A DNA stretch of 64,000 nt from a virus. A model generated the notes under the pieces. That model searched no databases. It was not told the DNA's origin and saw only the letters and a list, made by a program, of their open reading frames with translations. A program made the translations under genes and the position numbers. This document shows positions 44,556-51,868 of the stretch, piece by piece; within the stretch, counting starts at the first letter, position 1; each line of letters starts with the position of its first letter. The stretch covers positions 1 through 64,000 of IMG/VR virus record IMGVR_UViG_3300009163_003337, one strand, 5' to 3'.

Positions 44556-44561
44556 ACCTTT

Positions 44562-44589
44562 ATAATATACTATTAGTTTAAAATTTCAA
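44562..44589 (-). promoter_or_regulatory. sigma70-like promoter of gp55
   Basis: Minus strand: TTGAAA (44589-44584), 16 nt, TATTAT (44567-44562), 6 nt (AAAGGT), ATG at 44555. Confidence 0.5.
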
Positions 44590-46037
44590 GCAATTTTTAT
44601 TGGCTTAACACTATAATTAATTTGCTCCTGTTTATAAATTTCCTTGCGCATGTTACCGTGCTGCTGACTATAAAAAAACATATCATATAGATCTAATATT
44701 AATAGTTTATCCTTACTTTCGTGTAGTCTTAGTCCTCGACCTATTGATTGTACGGTTCTAATAAAAGACTTACCTCCAGCTGCAAATATAATAGTGTGTA
44801 TATTCTTAATATTTACACCTGTAGAAAAAATAGCACTAATTGCAACGCATACAATATTTTTACTATTTTCCATAATTTGTTTTATCTTTTCTCTCTCATC
44901 TACACATACACTACCACGTATAAAGTAGATTTGCTTTTCTTTACACGTAGTTTGCAACAAATTATATATATTTTCACCGTGCTTGATATGATTAACTAGT
45001 ATGAGGATGTTGTTGTCTATACCAACGCATAACTTTGATATTACTTCATTACGACGAATACTATCTGCTAAAAATTCAAGCTCATTTCTATACTTATTTT
45101 GTGTTAATGTAGGTATCTTCTGTGATCCATGGTCCAATTGCAACATCTTAACTTCCACATTCGTTAGGTATTTTTCCTGTCTGAGCTCGTAACTACTCTT
45201 TTCATATAGAACTGGACCAAATTTACCTGTTATATACCAACTATTAAACTTGCAGGGCGGTAAGGTACCAGTAAAGCCAAAGCGATTAGGTGTTTTAATC
45301 TTATTAATCACCTTGCTTATCTTATTATCAGGTTTAATACGATGAACCTCATCAACAATTAGTAAATCAACATACTTTACCCAGTCATTATTTGCAAATT
45401 GTGATAGAAGTATGCTCATATTACATATAACAATATTACAATTTGTATCAGGCACATTAGAACCTGTCCAGTAAGTCATACTATAGCTTATACCGTATAA
45501 TTTAAACTCATTATATGTTTGTGATACAAGAGCCAAGTCTGGTACTATCATTAAACATTTAAAAGTTTCTTTATTATTACAATTTCTATAGTAATTCTCT
45601 ATTATTGCTGCGGTTATTAACGTTTTACCAGCTCCTGTACCTAATATGCAGGTTCCCCACCCGTTATCTACTGCCTTTTTAACGACATCAACCTGATAAT
45701 TACGCAAACTTAGGTTAAGATCTGTATATAATTTATATGACCTACTTAAATTTAGCCGATTTTTAAGATTTTCAGAAATATTTACTGTATCTAGTATTTG
45801 ATTTTGTATTAAGTACTGTCTAATCTCCCAATATAAGCCGAGATCACACATTCCTAGGGGTGTTATTACGTATTTACGTGTAGATATCTTAACACTGCTT
45901 AATTTAAAGCGTTTTTGTATAAATTTAGCATCTGTATTAGCTATACTAAAGTATTCTCGTAAAGAACTATAGATTGCAGCGTCTTCACATGTAATACTAA
46001 GTTTATTAGTGGTCTTAATATAGTCAAAAGTAATCAT
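44586..46037 (-). CDS. uvsW: RNA-DNA and DNA helicase UvsW
   Basis: 483 residues; T4 UvsW is 503 aa. SF2 motifs: Q-like 'LRNYQVDVVKKAVDNGWG', Walker A GTGAGKT, Walker B 'VDLLIVDEVHRIKPDNK' (DEVH), 'FGFTGTLPP' (motif III), 'ISAIFSTGVNIKNIHTIIF' and 'RTVQSIGRGLRLHESKDK' (motif VI). UvsW removes R-loops and branches, switching replication from origin to recombination mode. The N-terminal ~90 residues form the extra DNA-binding domain seen in T4. A TATATT box lies 6 nt before the ATG. Confidence 0.9.
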   Translation of the reverse strand: MITFDYIKTTNKLSITCEDAAIYSSLREYFSIANTDAKFIQKRFKLSSVKISTRKYVITPLGMCDLGLYWEIRQYLIQNQILDTVNISENLKNRLNLSRSYKLYTDLNLSLRNYQVDVVKKAVDNGWGTCILGTGAGKTLITAAIIENYYRNCNNKETFKCLMIVPDLALVSQTYNEFKLYGISYSMTYWTGSNVPDTNCNIVICNMSILLSQFANNDWVKYVDLLIVDEVHRIKPDNKISKVINKIKTPNRFGFTGTLPPCKFNSWYITGKFGPVLYEKSSYELRQEKYLTNVEVKMLQLDHGSQKIPTLTQNKYRNELEFLADSIRRNEVISKLCVGIDNNILILVNHIKHGENIYNLLQTTCKEKQIYFIRGSVCVDEREKIKQIMENSKNIVCVAISAIFSTGVNIKNIHTIIFAAGGKSFIRTVQSIGRGLRLHESKDKLLILDLYDMFFYSQQHGNMRKEIYKQEQINYSVKPIKIA

Positions 46038-46060
46038 ATGAGTAATATATTGTTAATTTA

Positions 46061-46456
46061 TTACATAGTCTCCATAGCCATTATCTTAATGATATTAGCT
46101 ATATCAAATCCCATACTACTCATAATCTTTTCAACCTTTTCTAAGTACTCAATAGCAAACTCACAGTCTGTTATTTCAACTATAATTTTTTGAATCTCTT
46201 CAGTTGTTTCAGCAGCTAAATCTGCCGTTTGTTGTGTGATTCTTACCGGTGCTTCAGTAATAATTCGAGATGCAATAGATATCTTAAGAGATTTCTTATG
46301 TTTAACTAGTCTATTAAGCTTTATCTTTAGATCTATTAGTCTGGCTGCCCAGTAATGTTTACGTGATGGCAATTTGAGTTGTACATCTTTAATATTAAAG
46401 TCGTTTATTATAAGATCTTTCTCGATCTCTAACCGGTACTGTTCAATCAAATTCAC
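46061..46456 (-). CDS. uvsY: Recombination mediator UvsY-like
   Basis: 131 residues, GTG start; T4 UvsY is 137 aa. All helical: 'HYWAARLIDLKIKLNRLVKH', 'KIIVEITDCEFAIEYLEKVE', and an ending 'MGFDIANIIKIMAMETM' that matches the pattern of UvsY C-termini (F.I.n.i..m). In T4, uvsY lies directly beside uvsW, as here. UvsY loads UvsX on gp32-coated ssDNA. Identity to T4 is low, so the call rests on size, shape and neighbour. Confidence 0.65.
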   Translation of the reverse strand: MNLIEQYRLEIEKDLIINDFNIKDVQLKLPSRKHYWAARLIDLKIKLNRLVKHKKSLKISIASRIITEAPVRITQQTADLAAETTEEIQKIIVEITDCEFAIEYLEKVEKIMSSMGFDIANIIKIMAMETM

Positions 46457-46462
46457 ATTATC

Positions 46463-46491
46463 ATTATAAATATAATTATCTATGAAATCAA
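46463..46491 (-). promoter_or_regulatory. sigma70-like promoter of uvsY
   Basis: Minus strand: TTGATT (46491-46486), 17 nt, TATAAT (46468-46463), 6 nt, GTG at 46456. The -10 overlaps the plus-strand late box 46465-46472. Confidence 0.5.
46465..46472 (+). promoter_or_regulatory. T4-type late promoter (TATAAATA)
   Basis: Exact TATAAATA, 9 nt before the ATG at 46482. It overlaps the minus-strand -10 box of uvsY, so early and late promoters exclude each other here. Confidence 0.65.
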
Positions 46492-46736
46492 CTGTAACTT
46501 TTAAAGAATATTTTGAGATTTATGTTGAAGAAATGACGGTCGGTGGTGTTATGGGTGGAAGTACAGGAGGATTCAGTCCTAGTAATCCAACTAGCTCTGA
46601 CTTTTATGCACCAGGTGATGCTCGTATAGCCACACCTGATCAATATATATGTACGAGAGCAGGAGCTATAAAACGCAATAAAAAAAGAGCTAAGAAAAGA
46701 GCTAAGAGAAAAACTAAGCATAATATTAAAAAATAA
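46482..46736 (+). CDS. Small basic head-targeted protein
   Basis: 84 residues. The leader MKSTVTFKEYFEIYVEE is very like the capsid-targeting sequence of T4 internal proteins (MKTxxEF...E). A Gly/Ser-rich middle follows ('GGVMGGSTGGFSPSNPTSS') and a very basic tail ('KRNKKRAKKRAKRKTKHNIK'), suited to DNA binding in the head. The likely fate is packaging, leader cleavage and injection with DNA (inference). It is the first gene of a plus-strand late unit; its stop TAA overlaps the next ATG. Confidence 0.65.
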   Translation: MKSTVTFKEYFEIYVEEMTVGGVMGGSTGGFSPSNPTSSDFYAPGDARIATPDQYICTRAGAIKRNKKRAKKRAKRKTKHNIKK

Positions 46737-47164
46737 TGAACTTAGGTCACTGGATTACCTCATTAGATACTACCGACGATGTTATACCGTACGGATTTAT
46801 ATATAAGATTACATGTTTAATTAATTCTAGATCATATATCGGTAAAAAACAGTGTAAAACTATATTAAAACGTAGACCACTTAAAGGCAAACGTAATAAA
46901 CGTCATGAAGAGCGTGAGACCGACTGGAAAATATACACTTCTTCATCGAGAGAACTTAATGAAGATATAGTGACATACGGTATGGAAAAATTTGTCTTTG
47001 AAATATTGCGTTTTTGTAATTCAAAATTTGAAATGTCATACTTTGAAGCTAAACTTCAATTTGAAGAGGAGGTCCTCTTAAGAGATGACTTTTATAATGG
47101 CATTATTAACTTACGAATTGGTAGACCGAAAAACGCAAATGACTATAGAACACAGGATACCTAG
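46736..47164 (+). CDS. GIY-YIG endonuclease-like protein
   Basis: 142 residues. The catalytic module 'GFIYKITCLINSRSYIGKKQ' (Gly-Phe-Ile-Tyr...Tyr-Ile-Gly) is clear; 'RRPLKGKRNKRHEERETDWK' and a Glu in 'MSYFEAKLQFEEEVLLRDD' complete the pattern known from many T4-like cyanophage GIY-YIG proteins. It may be a functional phage nuclease (recombination/host DNA cutting) rather than a homing gene because there are no NUMOD repeats. Its start overlaps the previous stop (TAATG). Confidence 0.78.
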   Translation: MNLGHWITSLDTTDDVIPYGFIYKITCLINSRSYIGKKQCKTILKRRPLKGKRNKRHEERETDWKIYTSSSRELNEDIVTYGMEKFVFEILRFCNSKFEMSYFEAKLQFEEEVLLRDDFYNGIINLRIGRPKNANDYRTQDT

Positions 47165-47663
47165 GTATGAACTTAAATTATTAAATTTTGATTTCATTCT
47201 TAAAGAGACTTTTAGCAAATTTAATAGTGACATAACCCTATATGGTATTAGTAACAATTTCGCAAAGAAGGATACTCAAAAATTTTTCGTAAATGCACTA
47301 ATTATTACTATTTGTGAGCGGATGAAGACAGGTAAAATAGCCTTATATATTAACAGTGACACATTATATTTAAATAATAATGAAAGAGATATAATTCTTA
47401 ATATTTCCCTTAAAACTATTAGAAAATTACCTTTTCAATTTATAATTAGTAATATACCAGTTGATTTTTTCGTTGAAGAGATACATAATAATGTTGTTGA
47501 GTCGGTGGTGATGCTCGAAACGCAACTGAATTACACTCGTAATTATGATACTCTTGAATATTCACTTAGAGATCTAGTTAAATTCCTTAAGACTCACAAG
47601 TTAAGCTATCTTTATGAAGTGTATTTTAAGCAATTAACCAATAAAATCCTGATAGTTAAATAA
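47139..47663 (+). CDS. Unknown protein coupled to GIY-YIG gene
   Basis: 174 residues from the ATG at 47139 (an upstream in-frame ATG at 47085 would bury the first 18 residues deep in the GIY-YIG gene). Mixed alpha/beta sequence: 'YELKLLNFDFILKETFSKFN', 'LIITICERMKTGKIALYIN', 'LPFQFIISNIPVDFFVEEI'. No recognisable motif. It overlaps the GIY-YIG gene by 26 nt and stops 8 nt before the next start, so it is part of the same late unit. Confidence 0.5.
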   Translation: MTIEHRIPRYELKLLNFDFILKETFSKFNSDITLYGISNNFAKKDTQKFFVNALIITICERMKTGKIALYINSDTLYLNNNERDIILNISLKTIRKLPFQFIISNIPVDFFVEEIHNNVVESVVMLETQLNYTRNYDTLEYSLRDLVKFLKTHKLSYLYEVYFKQLTNKILIVK

Positions 47664-47666
47664 ATA
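47659..47666 (+). promoter_or_regulatory. Late promoter variant (AATAAATA)
   Basis: One mismatch from consensus, 5 nt before the ATG at 47672; it overlaps the stop codon of the previous gene. Confidence 0.55.
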
Positions 47667-47671
47667 TAAAC

Positions 47672-48055
47672 ATGAGTAAATTTCTTAATTTAGTGGAGAG
47701 TAATCTACCTCCACAAGATCTTGATAAGAATAGAGAGGTTTTACGAGACTTACAGCAGCTTTTAAGTAAATCAGGCATAACGTCTTCACTAAAAACTTTT
47801 AAGGATGTTGTAGTTATTACCGTAAATAATAAGGTTGTTGAGTTAGAGCTTAAACATATCTCACAATCTACAGAAGAAGAGGCAGAAGATCAGACGGCTA
47901 AAATGATAGCAGCAGTTGCTGGTTTACCAGACCAAGGTATGAAAGGATTCATTCCGGGTACGACGTCAAACAAGCTTGCACAAGCCAAAAAAACAATGGC
48001 TGATGCAGTCGGAATAATGGCTAATAAATTTAGAGATGCAGCAAACGCGAAATAA
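47672..48055 (+). CDS. Small head-targeted protein
   Basis: 127 residues. The leader MSKFLNLVE ends in Leu-Val-Glu. It then has 'NREVLRDLQQLLSKSGITSS' and 'FKDVVVITVNNKVVELELKH', an acidic patch, and a helical, Ala/Lys-rich end ('KLAQAKKTMADAVGIMANKF'). The size and basic helical tail resemble T4 internal proteins. Its own late promoter supports the start. Function unknown. Confidence 0.55.
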   Translation: MSKFLNLVESNLPPQDLDKNREVLRDLQQLLSKSGITSSLKTFKDVVVITVNNKVVELELKHISQSTEEEAEDQTAKMIAAVAGLPDQGMKGFIPGTTSNKLAQAKKTMADAVGIMANKFRDAANAK

Positions 48056-48058
48056 ATA

Positions 48059-48814
48059 ATGAATAATTTAAATAAATTATTTGAAAAGTATTATAGAATA
48101 CTTAACGAACAAGAGCCGCAAGAAGGAGATATACCTACAGCAACAGGTGATCAACAACAAGCAGTTGATACACCTGTTGATCAAGATAATCAACAACCAC
48201 CGGAGCCAGAAATTATAGTCACTCCAGGTGAGAAATATATTATAAATATTTTAATAAGTGCTTTTTGCTTTGACAAATCGAAGCTTACCAAGCCGCAATT
48301 AATAGAGGTTCGTAATTTAACTAGTAAAATTAATGACCTAAAGGGAAGTTCAATCGCTACCTCAATAGATCTAATTAAGCAGATTTTAAAATTACAACCA
48401 AATACCGTTGTTAGGGAATTTAAAACACTTAATTTAATTAAACGTTATATACTAATAATTGATCAATCACTTGATGCTACAGATCTCAATAACTCACAAC
48501 CTACTAATACAGTAGATCAACCTCTTAAAAATTTTAATAATAGACCTGAAGTGGGGGAATTGGAATTATCTAGACTTTGGCCGCAATATAGTGATTTAAT
48601 AATATCAGCAATAGAACACATACCGACAGTTAGCGATTTTTTAATATTAAGGCCAAGTATTAATAAGTTTATTGAAGAAGATCCAATAGAATTAGTTACT
48701 GTAATTAAAGACCTTCTAACATTCCGTAGCAGTGAGGTAACCGATAAACGAGACAAGTTGCCTGACCCGGATATTGATTCTCCTACCTCAGATCTGCCTT
48801 TAGATTCTCTATAA
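48059..48814 (+). CDS. Head-targeted protein, acidic/helical
   Basis: 251 residues. The leader MNNLNKLFEKYYRILNE ends in Leu-Asn-Glu. A disordered Gln/Pro/Asp-rich stretch (residues ~18-55) follows, then a helical domain ('IINILISAFCFDKSKLTKPQ', 'LKTLNLIKRYILIIDQS'-like) and an acidic tail ('DKRDKLPDPDIDSPTSDLPL'). The AATAAATA directly before its ATG (48051-48058) has no room for a start site and may be coincidence. It follows the previous gene by 3 nt. Function unknown. Confidence 0.55.
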   Translation: MNNLNKLFEKYYRILNEQEPQEGDIPTATGDQQQAVDTPVDQDNQQPPEPEIIVTPGEKYIINILISAFCFDKSKLTKPQLIEVRNLTSKINDLKGSSIATSIDLIKQILKLQPNTVVREFKTLNLIKRYILIIDQSLDATDLNNSQPTNTVDQPLKNFNNRPEVGELELSRLWPQYSDLIISAIEHIPTVSDFLILRPSINKFIEEDPIELVTVIKDLLTFRSSEVTDKRDKLPDPDIDSPTSDLPLDSL

Positions 48815-48815
48815 T

Positions 48816-48902
48816 ATGCCTAATCGTAAATTAACAACTATTTATAGCAGCTTTAGACACATCGCAAACAGATATTGAAAACGAAATAGCTAAGTATGAT
48901 TA
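48816..48902 (+). pseudogene. Tiny ORF with probable frame lesion
   Basis: From the ATG at 48816 the frame gives MPNRKLTT and runs out of sense; another frame continues with a coding-like tail 'LFIAALDTSQTDIENEIAKYD' whose stop (TAA 48900-48902) overlaps the next start in ATGATTAA, as at other junctions here. So a ~28-residue gene with a 1-2 nt indel near 48838 is likely. It may also be non-coding. Low confidence. Confidence 0.3.
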
Positions 48903-49699
48903 ATTTTAAAGAATATTACCGTGTTATAGTCGAAGGAGGAAATATATTTACTGTAGATCCTACAGTACGTATTCAATTAGCATATATTAAACCAACAGTT
49001 GATATGCTTTCAAATATTGTTAATATTAAAAATCTTGATAACTGTTTGTTGGGTAGTACTGGAAAAAGAGAGTCCTCAGGTGATTTAGATATAGCAATTG
49101 ACAGTAAAAAATATACTAAAGATGAAATAACAAACTTATTAATTAAGTGGTGTGAAGATCCAGAGCGTAATTTTGTACCTAAATATTATATTGCTAGAGC
49201 CGGGGATAGTAAAAGTTGGCTCCGAGCATCTGGAGATCAGCTACACTTTAGAACACCTATAGTAGGTTTAGATGGTCAGTTTGTACAAACAGACTTCATG
49301 TTTGTACAAGATATTAAATGGGCTAAATTTGTATTAGCTAATGATGAAGCAAGTCCTTATAACGGTAAACACAGAGGTGTAATATTATCAACTCTTGCTA
49401 AGAATATTAACTGTAAGTGGAGTGGTTTAAAGAGTATAACAAATAGAACATCAGGAGCGGTTGTTGAGGGTTCAAATCCAGATAGAGTTGCTCAAATACT
49501 ACTAGGCGATAAGAATGCTAAGAAAGGTAACCTTAAGACAATTCCAAACATCCTATCATTTCTATATAAAAAATATAATGATGTAGAGGTAGTTTTAAAC
49601 ATATTAGTTGCCGCGCGACAGATAATACTTAAAGACGGTTTAGATATAGCTACATTACTACCACAGCAAAAATTAAAAGCAAAGGTAGAAAATGATTAA
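48896..49699 (+). CDS. Head-targeted nucleotidyltransferase (pol-beta type)
   Basis: 267 residues. The leader MINFKEYYRVIVE ends in Ile-Val-Glu. The enzyme part begins with the minimal nucleotidyltransferase signature 'LLGSTGKRESSGDLDIAID' (Gly-Ser, then Asp-x-Asp) at ~53-70 and a later Asp in 'VQTDFMFVQDIKWAKFVLA', as in pol-beta-fold transferases. It could transfer a nucleotide to RNA, protein or a small molecule. With the leader it looks like a co-injected modifying enzyme, a role T4 Alt fills by ADP-ribosylation (inference). The start overlaps the previous ORF's stop. Confidence 0.65.
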   Translation: MINFKEYYRVIVEGGNIFTVDPTVRIQLAYIKPTVDMLSNIVNIKNLDNCLLGSTGKRESSGDLDIAIDSKKYTKDEITNLLIKWCEDPERNFVPKYYIARAGDSKSWLRASGDQLHFRTPIVGLDGQFVQTDFMFVQDIKWAKFVLANDEASPYNGKHRGVILSTLAKNINCKWSGLKSITNRTSGAVVEGSNPDRVAQILLGDKNAKKGNLKTIPNILSFLYKKYNDVEVVLNILVAARQIILKDGLDIATLLPQQKLKAKVEND

Positions 49700-50234
49700 C
49701 TTTAAACAATTTTTCGAACAGCTACAAAATGTAGAGACAATAGCTGTCTTACCAGGAGGTTTTAAACCACCTACAAAAGGACATTTTTTAGCATTAGAAA
49801 ATATTTTACAAGATGCTAATAAGGGAGTTATTTTTATAGGTAAGAGTCCTCGTGACGGTATAGATCAAGAAATGTCATATCAAATATGGTCTATTTACAA
49901 ACCCTATCTTTCAAAGCCTGTTGAAATTGTTAAGAGTGATGTTACACCTGTTAAATCTACCTATGATCTTGCTACTGAACATACTAACGTTAATATAATT
50001 GTTGGAGCAGGCTCAAAAGATAACGATATAATGAGATATAATTATTTTATTAAAAATACGGAGAAATATCCTCATGTTGTTGTGACTCCTATTAACATTC
50101 AAGGAGGTAATATTAGTGGAACTAAAGTTAGAGATATGATACTTTCGAAAGATCCTAATGTAGTTAATTATTTTGTGCCAGACAATATTAAGGAAACAGA
50201 TAGAGAAAGAATTAAGAATATACTTAATATATAA
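49692..50234 (+). CDS. Head-targeted cytidylyltransferase-fold enzyme
   Basis: 180 residues. The leader MINFKQFFEQLQNVE precedes 'TIAVLPGGFKPPTKGHFLAL' (GGFxPxxxGH; the HxGH motif reads Thr-Lys-Gly-His), and 'GGNISGTKVRDMILSKDP' is the family's second motif (ISxTxxR). This is the NMNAT/PPAT/cytidylyltransferase superfamily. Possible roles are NAD-type cofactor synthesis or adenylylation. The first His of the HxGH is replaced by Thr, which often lowers but does not always abolish activity. It overlaps the previous gene by 8 nt (ATGATTAA). Confidence 0.72.
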   Translation: MINFKQFFEQLQNVETIAVLPGGFKPPTKGHFLALENILQDANKGVIFIGKSPRDGIDQEMSYQIWSIYKPYLSKPVEIVKSDVTPVKSTYDLATEHTNVNIIVGAGSKDNDIMRYNYFIKNTEKYPHVVVTPINIQGGNISGTKVRDMILSKDPNVVNYFVPDNIKETDRERIKNILNI

Positions 50235-50237
50235 ATA
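50230..50237 (+). promoter_or_regulatory. T4-type late promoter (TATAAATA)
   Basis: Exact TATAAATA overlapping the previous stop codon; 11 nt to the ATG at 50249, the longest spacing among the exact late boxes close to genes here. Confidence 0.6.
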
Positions 50238-50248
50238 TTATATTAGCA

Positions 50249-51358
50249 ATGCATAATAAACAACTATCAAATATTTATAGTAAAGGAGTCCTTGGTAATT
50301 TCATCAAGAAACCTCTATATCTACGCGTTTTAGGTGAAGCAGACGAAAAAATTAAAAAGTATAGTAAGCGTGAATTAGCGATAATTATTGCAGCTAAAGA
50401 TCCAAATTTAACTGTAGGTTCTTGCAGTAAAGATACACGGGTTCAGCCAAAAGGTCCATATGATGTAACTAAATTTATTCAGACATTAGAAGATGCTAAA
50501 CTATCAATTGTTAAGATAGTTAAGCCGGGTGAGGATGGATCTACTTCTAGTCTACTTCGTACATATATTGTACAAGACGAAAACGAAAATGAATATCCCG
50601 TTGTATTAGGCAAGGGTAAAGGTTTTGGTACAAGGGATGAAAATTTTGTTCTAGATAATTTAAAGGAACAAATAAAATCTCTATTAATACAAGATGATAC
50701 TGATTACATTACTATTGAGATAAATGGTGAGAGTCAAAAAGTTGACGGTATTGAAACTACCCCAAAAACCCCAAAGAGTGATTTTAATTTTACTTACAAA
50801 GGTAAACCAGTATTATTTATCTCACATAAAGCAGGTAAAAAAGCCTCTGACTACCAGCAATACGGAGGAATGACATGTAAAGCAGGTAAGGATATATGTC
50901 AACATGAAGAGATAGAGGATTTTGTTGATCAGATTAAAGAGAGATATGCAGACGGTATGCCTCCTGGTAAGTCTTTATGGAAGAGGATTAGAGATCCTAA
51001 GCTTAAAAAACTTTCTCTTTTTGGTCCGGATTACGGTGAAAAATACGGAGAAGATAATGTTAATGGCTTGTATCAAGGTAATATAAAAATTGTTCCAGCT
51101 GATAATGATACATATAAACTTGAAGCACATCATATTATATACAATGACGATATACCAGATGGAGAATACGAGCCAGTATTATACGCAAGATATAGTGGAT
51201 CAAGAGGCGGTAATCACGGAATTAAAGATTTAAGAACTGCAATTTTACCAATAGCAAAAATATCTAAAAATACACAAGATGTTAAATTAAACAAGGCTAA
51301 TATTAATGCATTAGATAATACCGAGTCTAAAATAGAGGACTTATTGTTAAATAACTAG
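50249..51358 (+). CDS. Head-targeted protein, possible nuclease-like
   Basis: 369 residues. The N-terminus is longer than other leaders; Leu-Gly-Glu occurs at ~28-30 ('LYLRVLGEADEK'). The region 'TPKSDFNFTYKGKPVLFISH' followed by Lys (...Asp...HK) resembles a PD-(D/E)xK nuclease core but lacks a clear acidic residue before Lys, so this is tentative. C-terminal 'YARYSGSRGGNHGIKDLRTA' is basic. It sits between two other leader-bearing genes and has a late promoter. It could be an injected nuclease or a DNA-binding internal protein. Confidence 0.5.
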   Translation: MHNKQLSNIYSKGVLGNFIKKPLYLRVLGEADEKIKKYSKRELAIIIAAKDPNLTVGSCSKDTRVQPKGPYDVTKFIQTLEDAKLSIVKIVKPGEDGSTSSLLRTYIVQDENENEYPVVLGKGKGFGTRDENFVLDNLKEQIKSLLIQDDTDYITIEINGESQKVDGIETTPKTPKSDFNFTYKGKPVLFISHKAGKKASDYQQYGGMTCKAGKDICQHEEIEDFVDQIKERYADGMPPGKSLWKRIRDPKLKKLSLFGPDYGEKYGEDNVNGLYQGNIKIVPADNDTYKLEAHHIIYNDDIPDGEYEPVLYARYSGSRGGNHGIKDLRTAILPIAKISKNTQDVKLNKANINALDNTESKIEDLLLNN

Positions 51359-51363
51359 AATAG

Positions 51364-51371
51364 CATAAATA
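51364..51371 (+). promoter_or_regulatory. Late promoter variant (CATAAATA)
   Basis: One mismatch from consensus, 5 nt before the ATG at 51377. Confidence 0.55.
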
Positions 51372-51376
51372 GTATT

Positions 51377-51868
51377 ATGCTAAAACGTAGAGATCAAAAT
51401 TTGTTATCAGAAGCTTACGGTCAAGTAGGTGGCTGTGATCTAAGTGCTCCGAGCTTAATGGGTAAGCCTGTTATGATAACAATGGATATGCCAGGCACAG
51501 AGGTATATAATAGTCATGATCATAACCATGATCACGAGCACAATAGTGAAGAGCAGGATCCAAGCGAAATAGAAATGGCATTATCTGAGCTACATAAGCT
51601 TGCAGAATATGCGCCAAAGTTAAAGGAGATCGTTGAGGATCTACCTTCTCTCGAAGGTTGGGTATCCTCGAAAATAACAAAAGCATCGGACTATATTTCA
51701 TCTGTTTATCACTGGCTTGAGTACCAGCAACACGAAGGTTGCGGAGAACATAGTCAAGAAATGTTCAATACAGGTAGTGAAGACTCAGGCTGTGAATATG
51801 CGAAGCAAGGGTGTGAGTGTGGAGGATGTAGTGATTGTGGAGGATGTAGTGATTGTACCTATGATTAA
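51377..51868 (+). CDS. Head-targeted His- and Cys-rich metal-binding-like protein
   Basis: 163 residues. The leader MLKRRDQNLLSEAYGQV resembles that of the 36688 protein. Residues ~53-63 are His-rich ('HDHNHDHEHN'). The middle ('LSELHKLAEYAPKLKEIVED', then 'ITKASDYISSVYHWLEY') matches a helical pattern recurrent in T4-like cyanophage proteins (memory; unverified). The end is Cys-rich with a duplicated Gly-Gly-Cys-Ser-Asp-Cys unit. Metal (zinc, copper or iron) binding is likely; biological role unknown. The stop overlaps the next gene's start in ATGATTAA. Confidence 0.6.
   Translation: MLKRRDQNLLSEAYGQVGGCDLSAPSLMGKPVMITMDMPGTEVYNSHDHNHDHEHNSEEQDPSEIEMALSELHKLAEYAPKLKEIVEDLPSLEGWVSSKITKASDYISSVYHWLEYQQHEGCGEHSQEMFNTGSEDSGCEYAKQGCECGGCSDCGGCSDCTYD
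51821..51856 (+). repeat. 18-nt tandem direct repeat, 2 copies
   Basis: GGAGGATGTAGTGATTGT occurs twice in tandem (51821-51838, 51839-51856), encoding two identical GGCSDC units at the end of the His/Cys-rich protein. A recent duplication by slippage is the simplest explanation. Confidence 0.9.

Noticed and set aside
48051-48058. AATAAATA directly before the ATG at 48059 as late promoter
   Set aside because: No space for a transcription start before the ATG and no second ATG as at 18851; it overlaps the previous gene's stop codon and is probably coincidence.
48839-48846. Minus-strand TATAAATA
   Set aside because: No minus-strand gene follows at a suitable distance; a chance match in AT-rich DNA.
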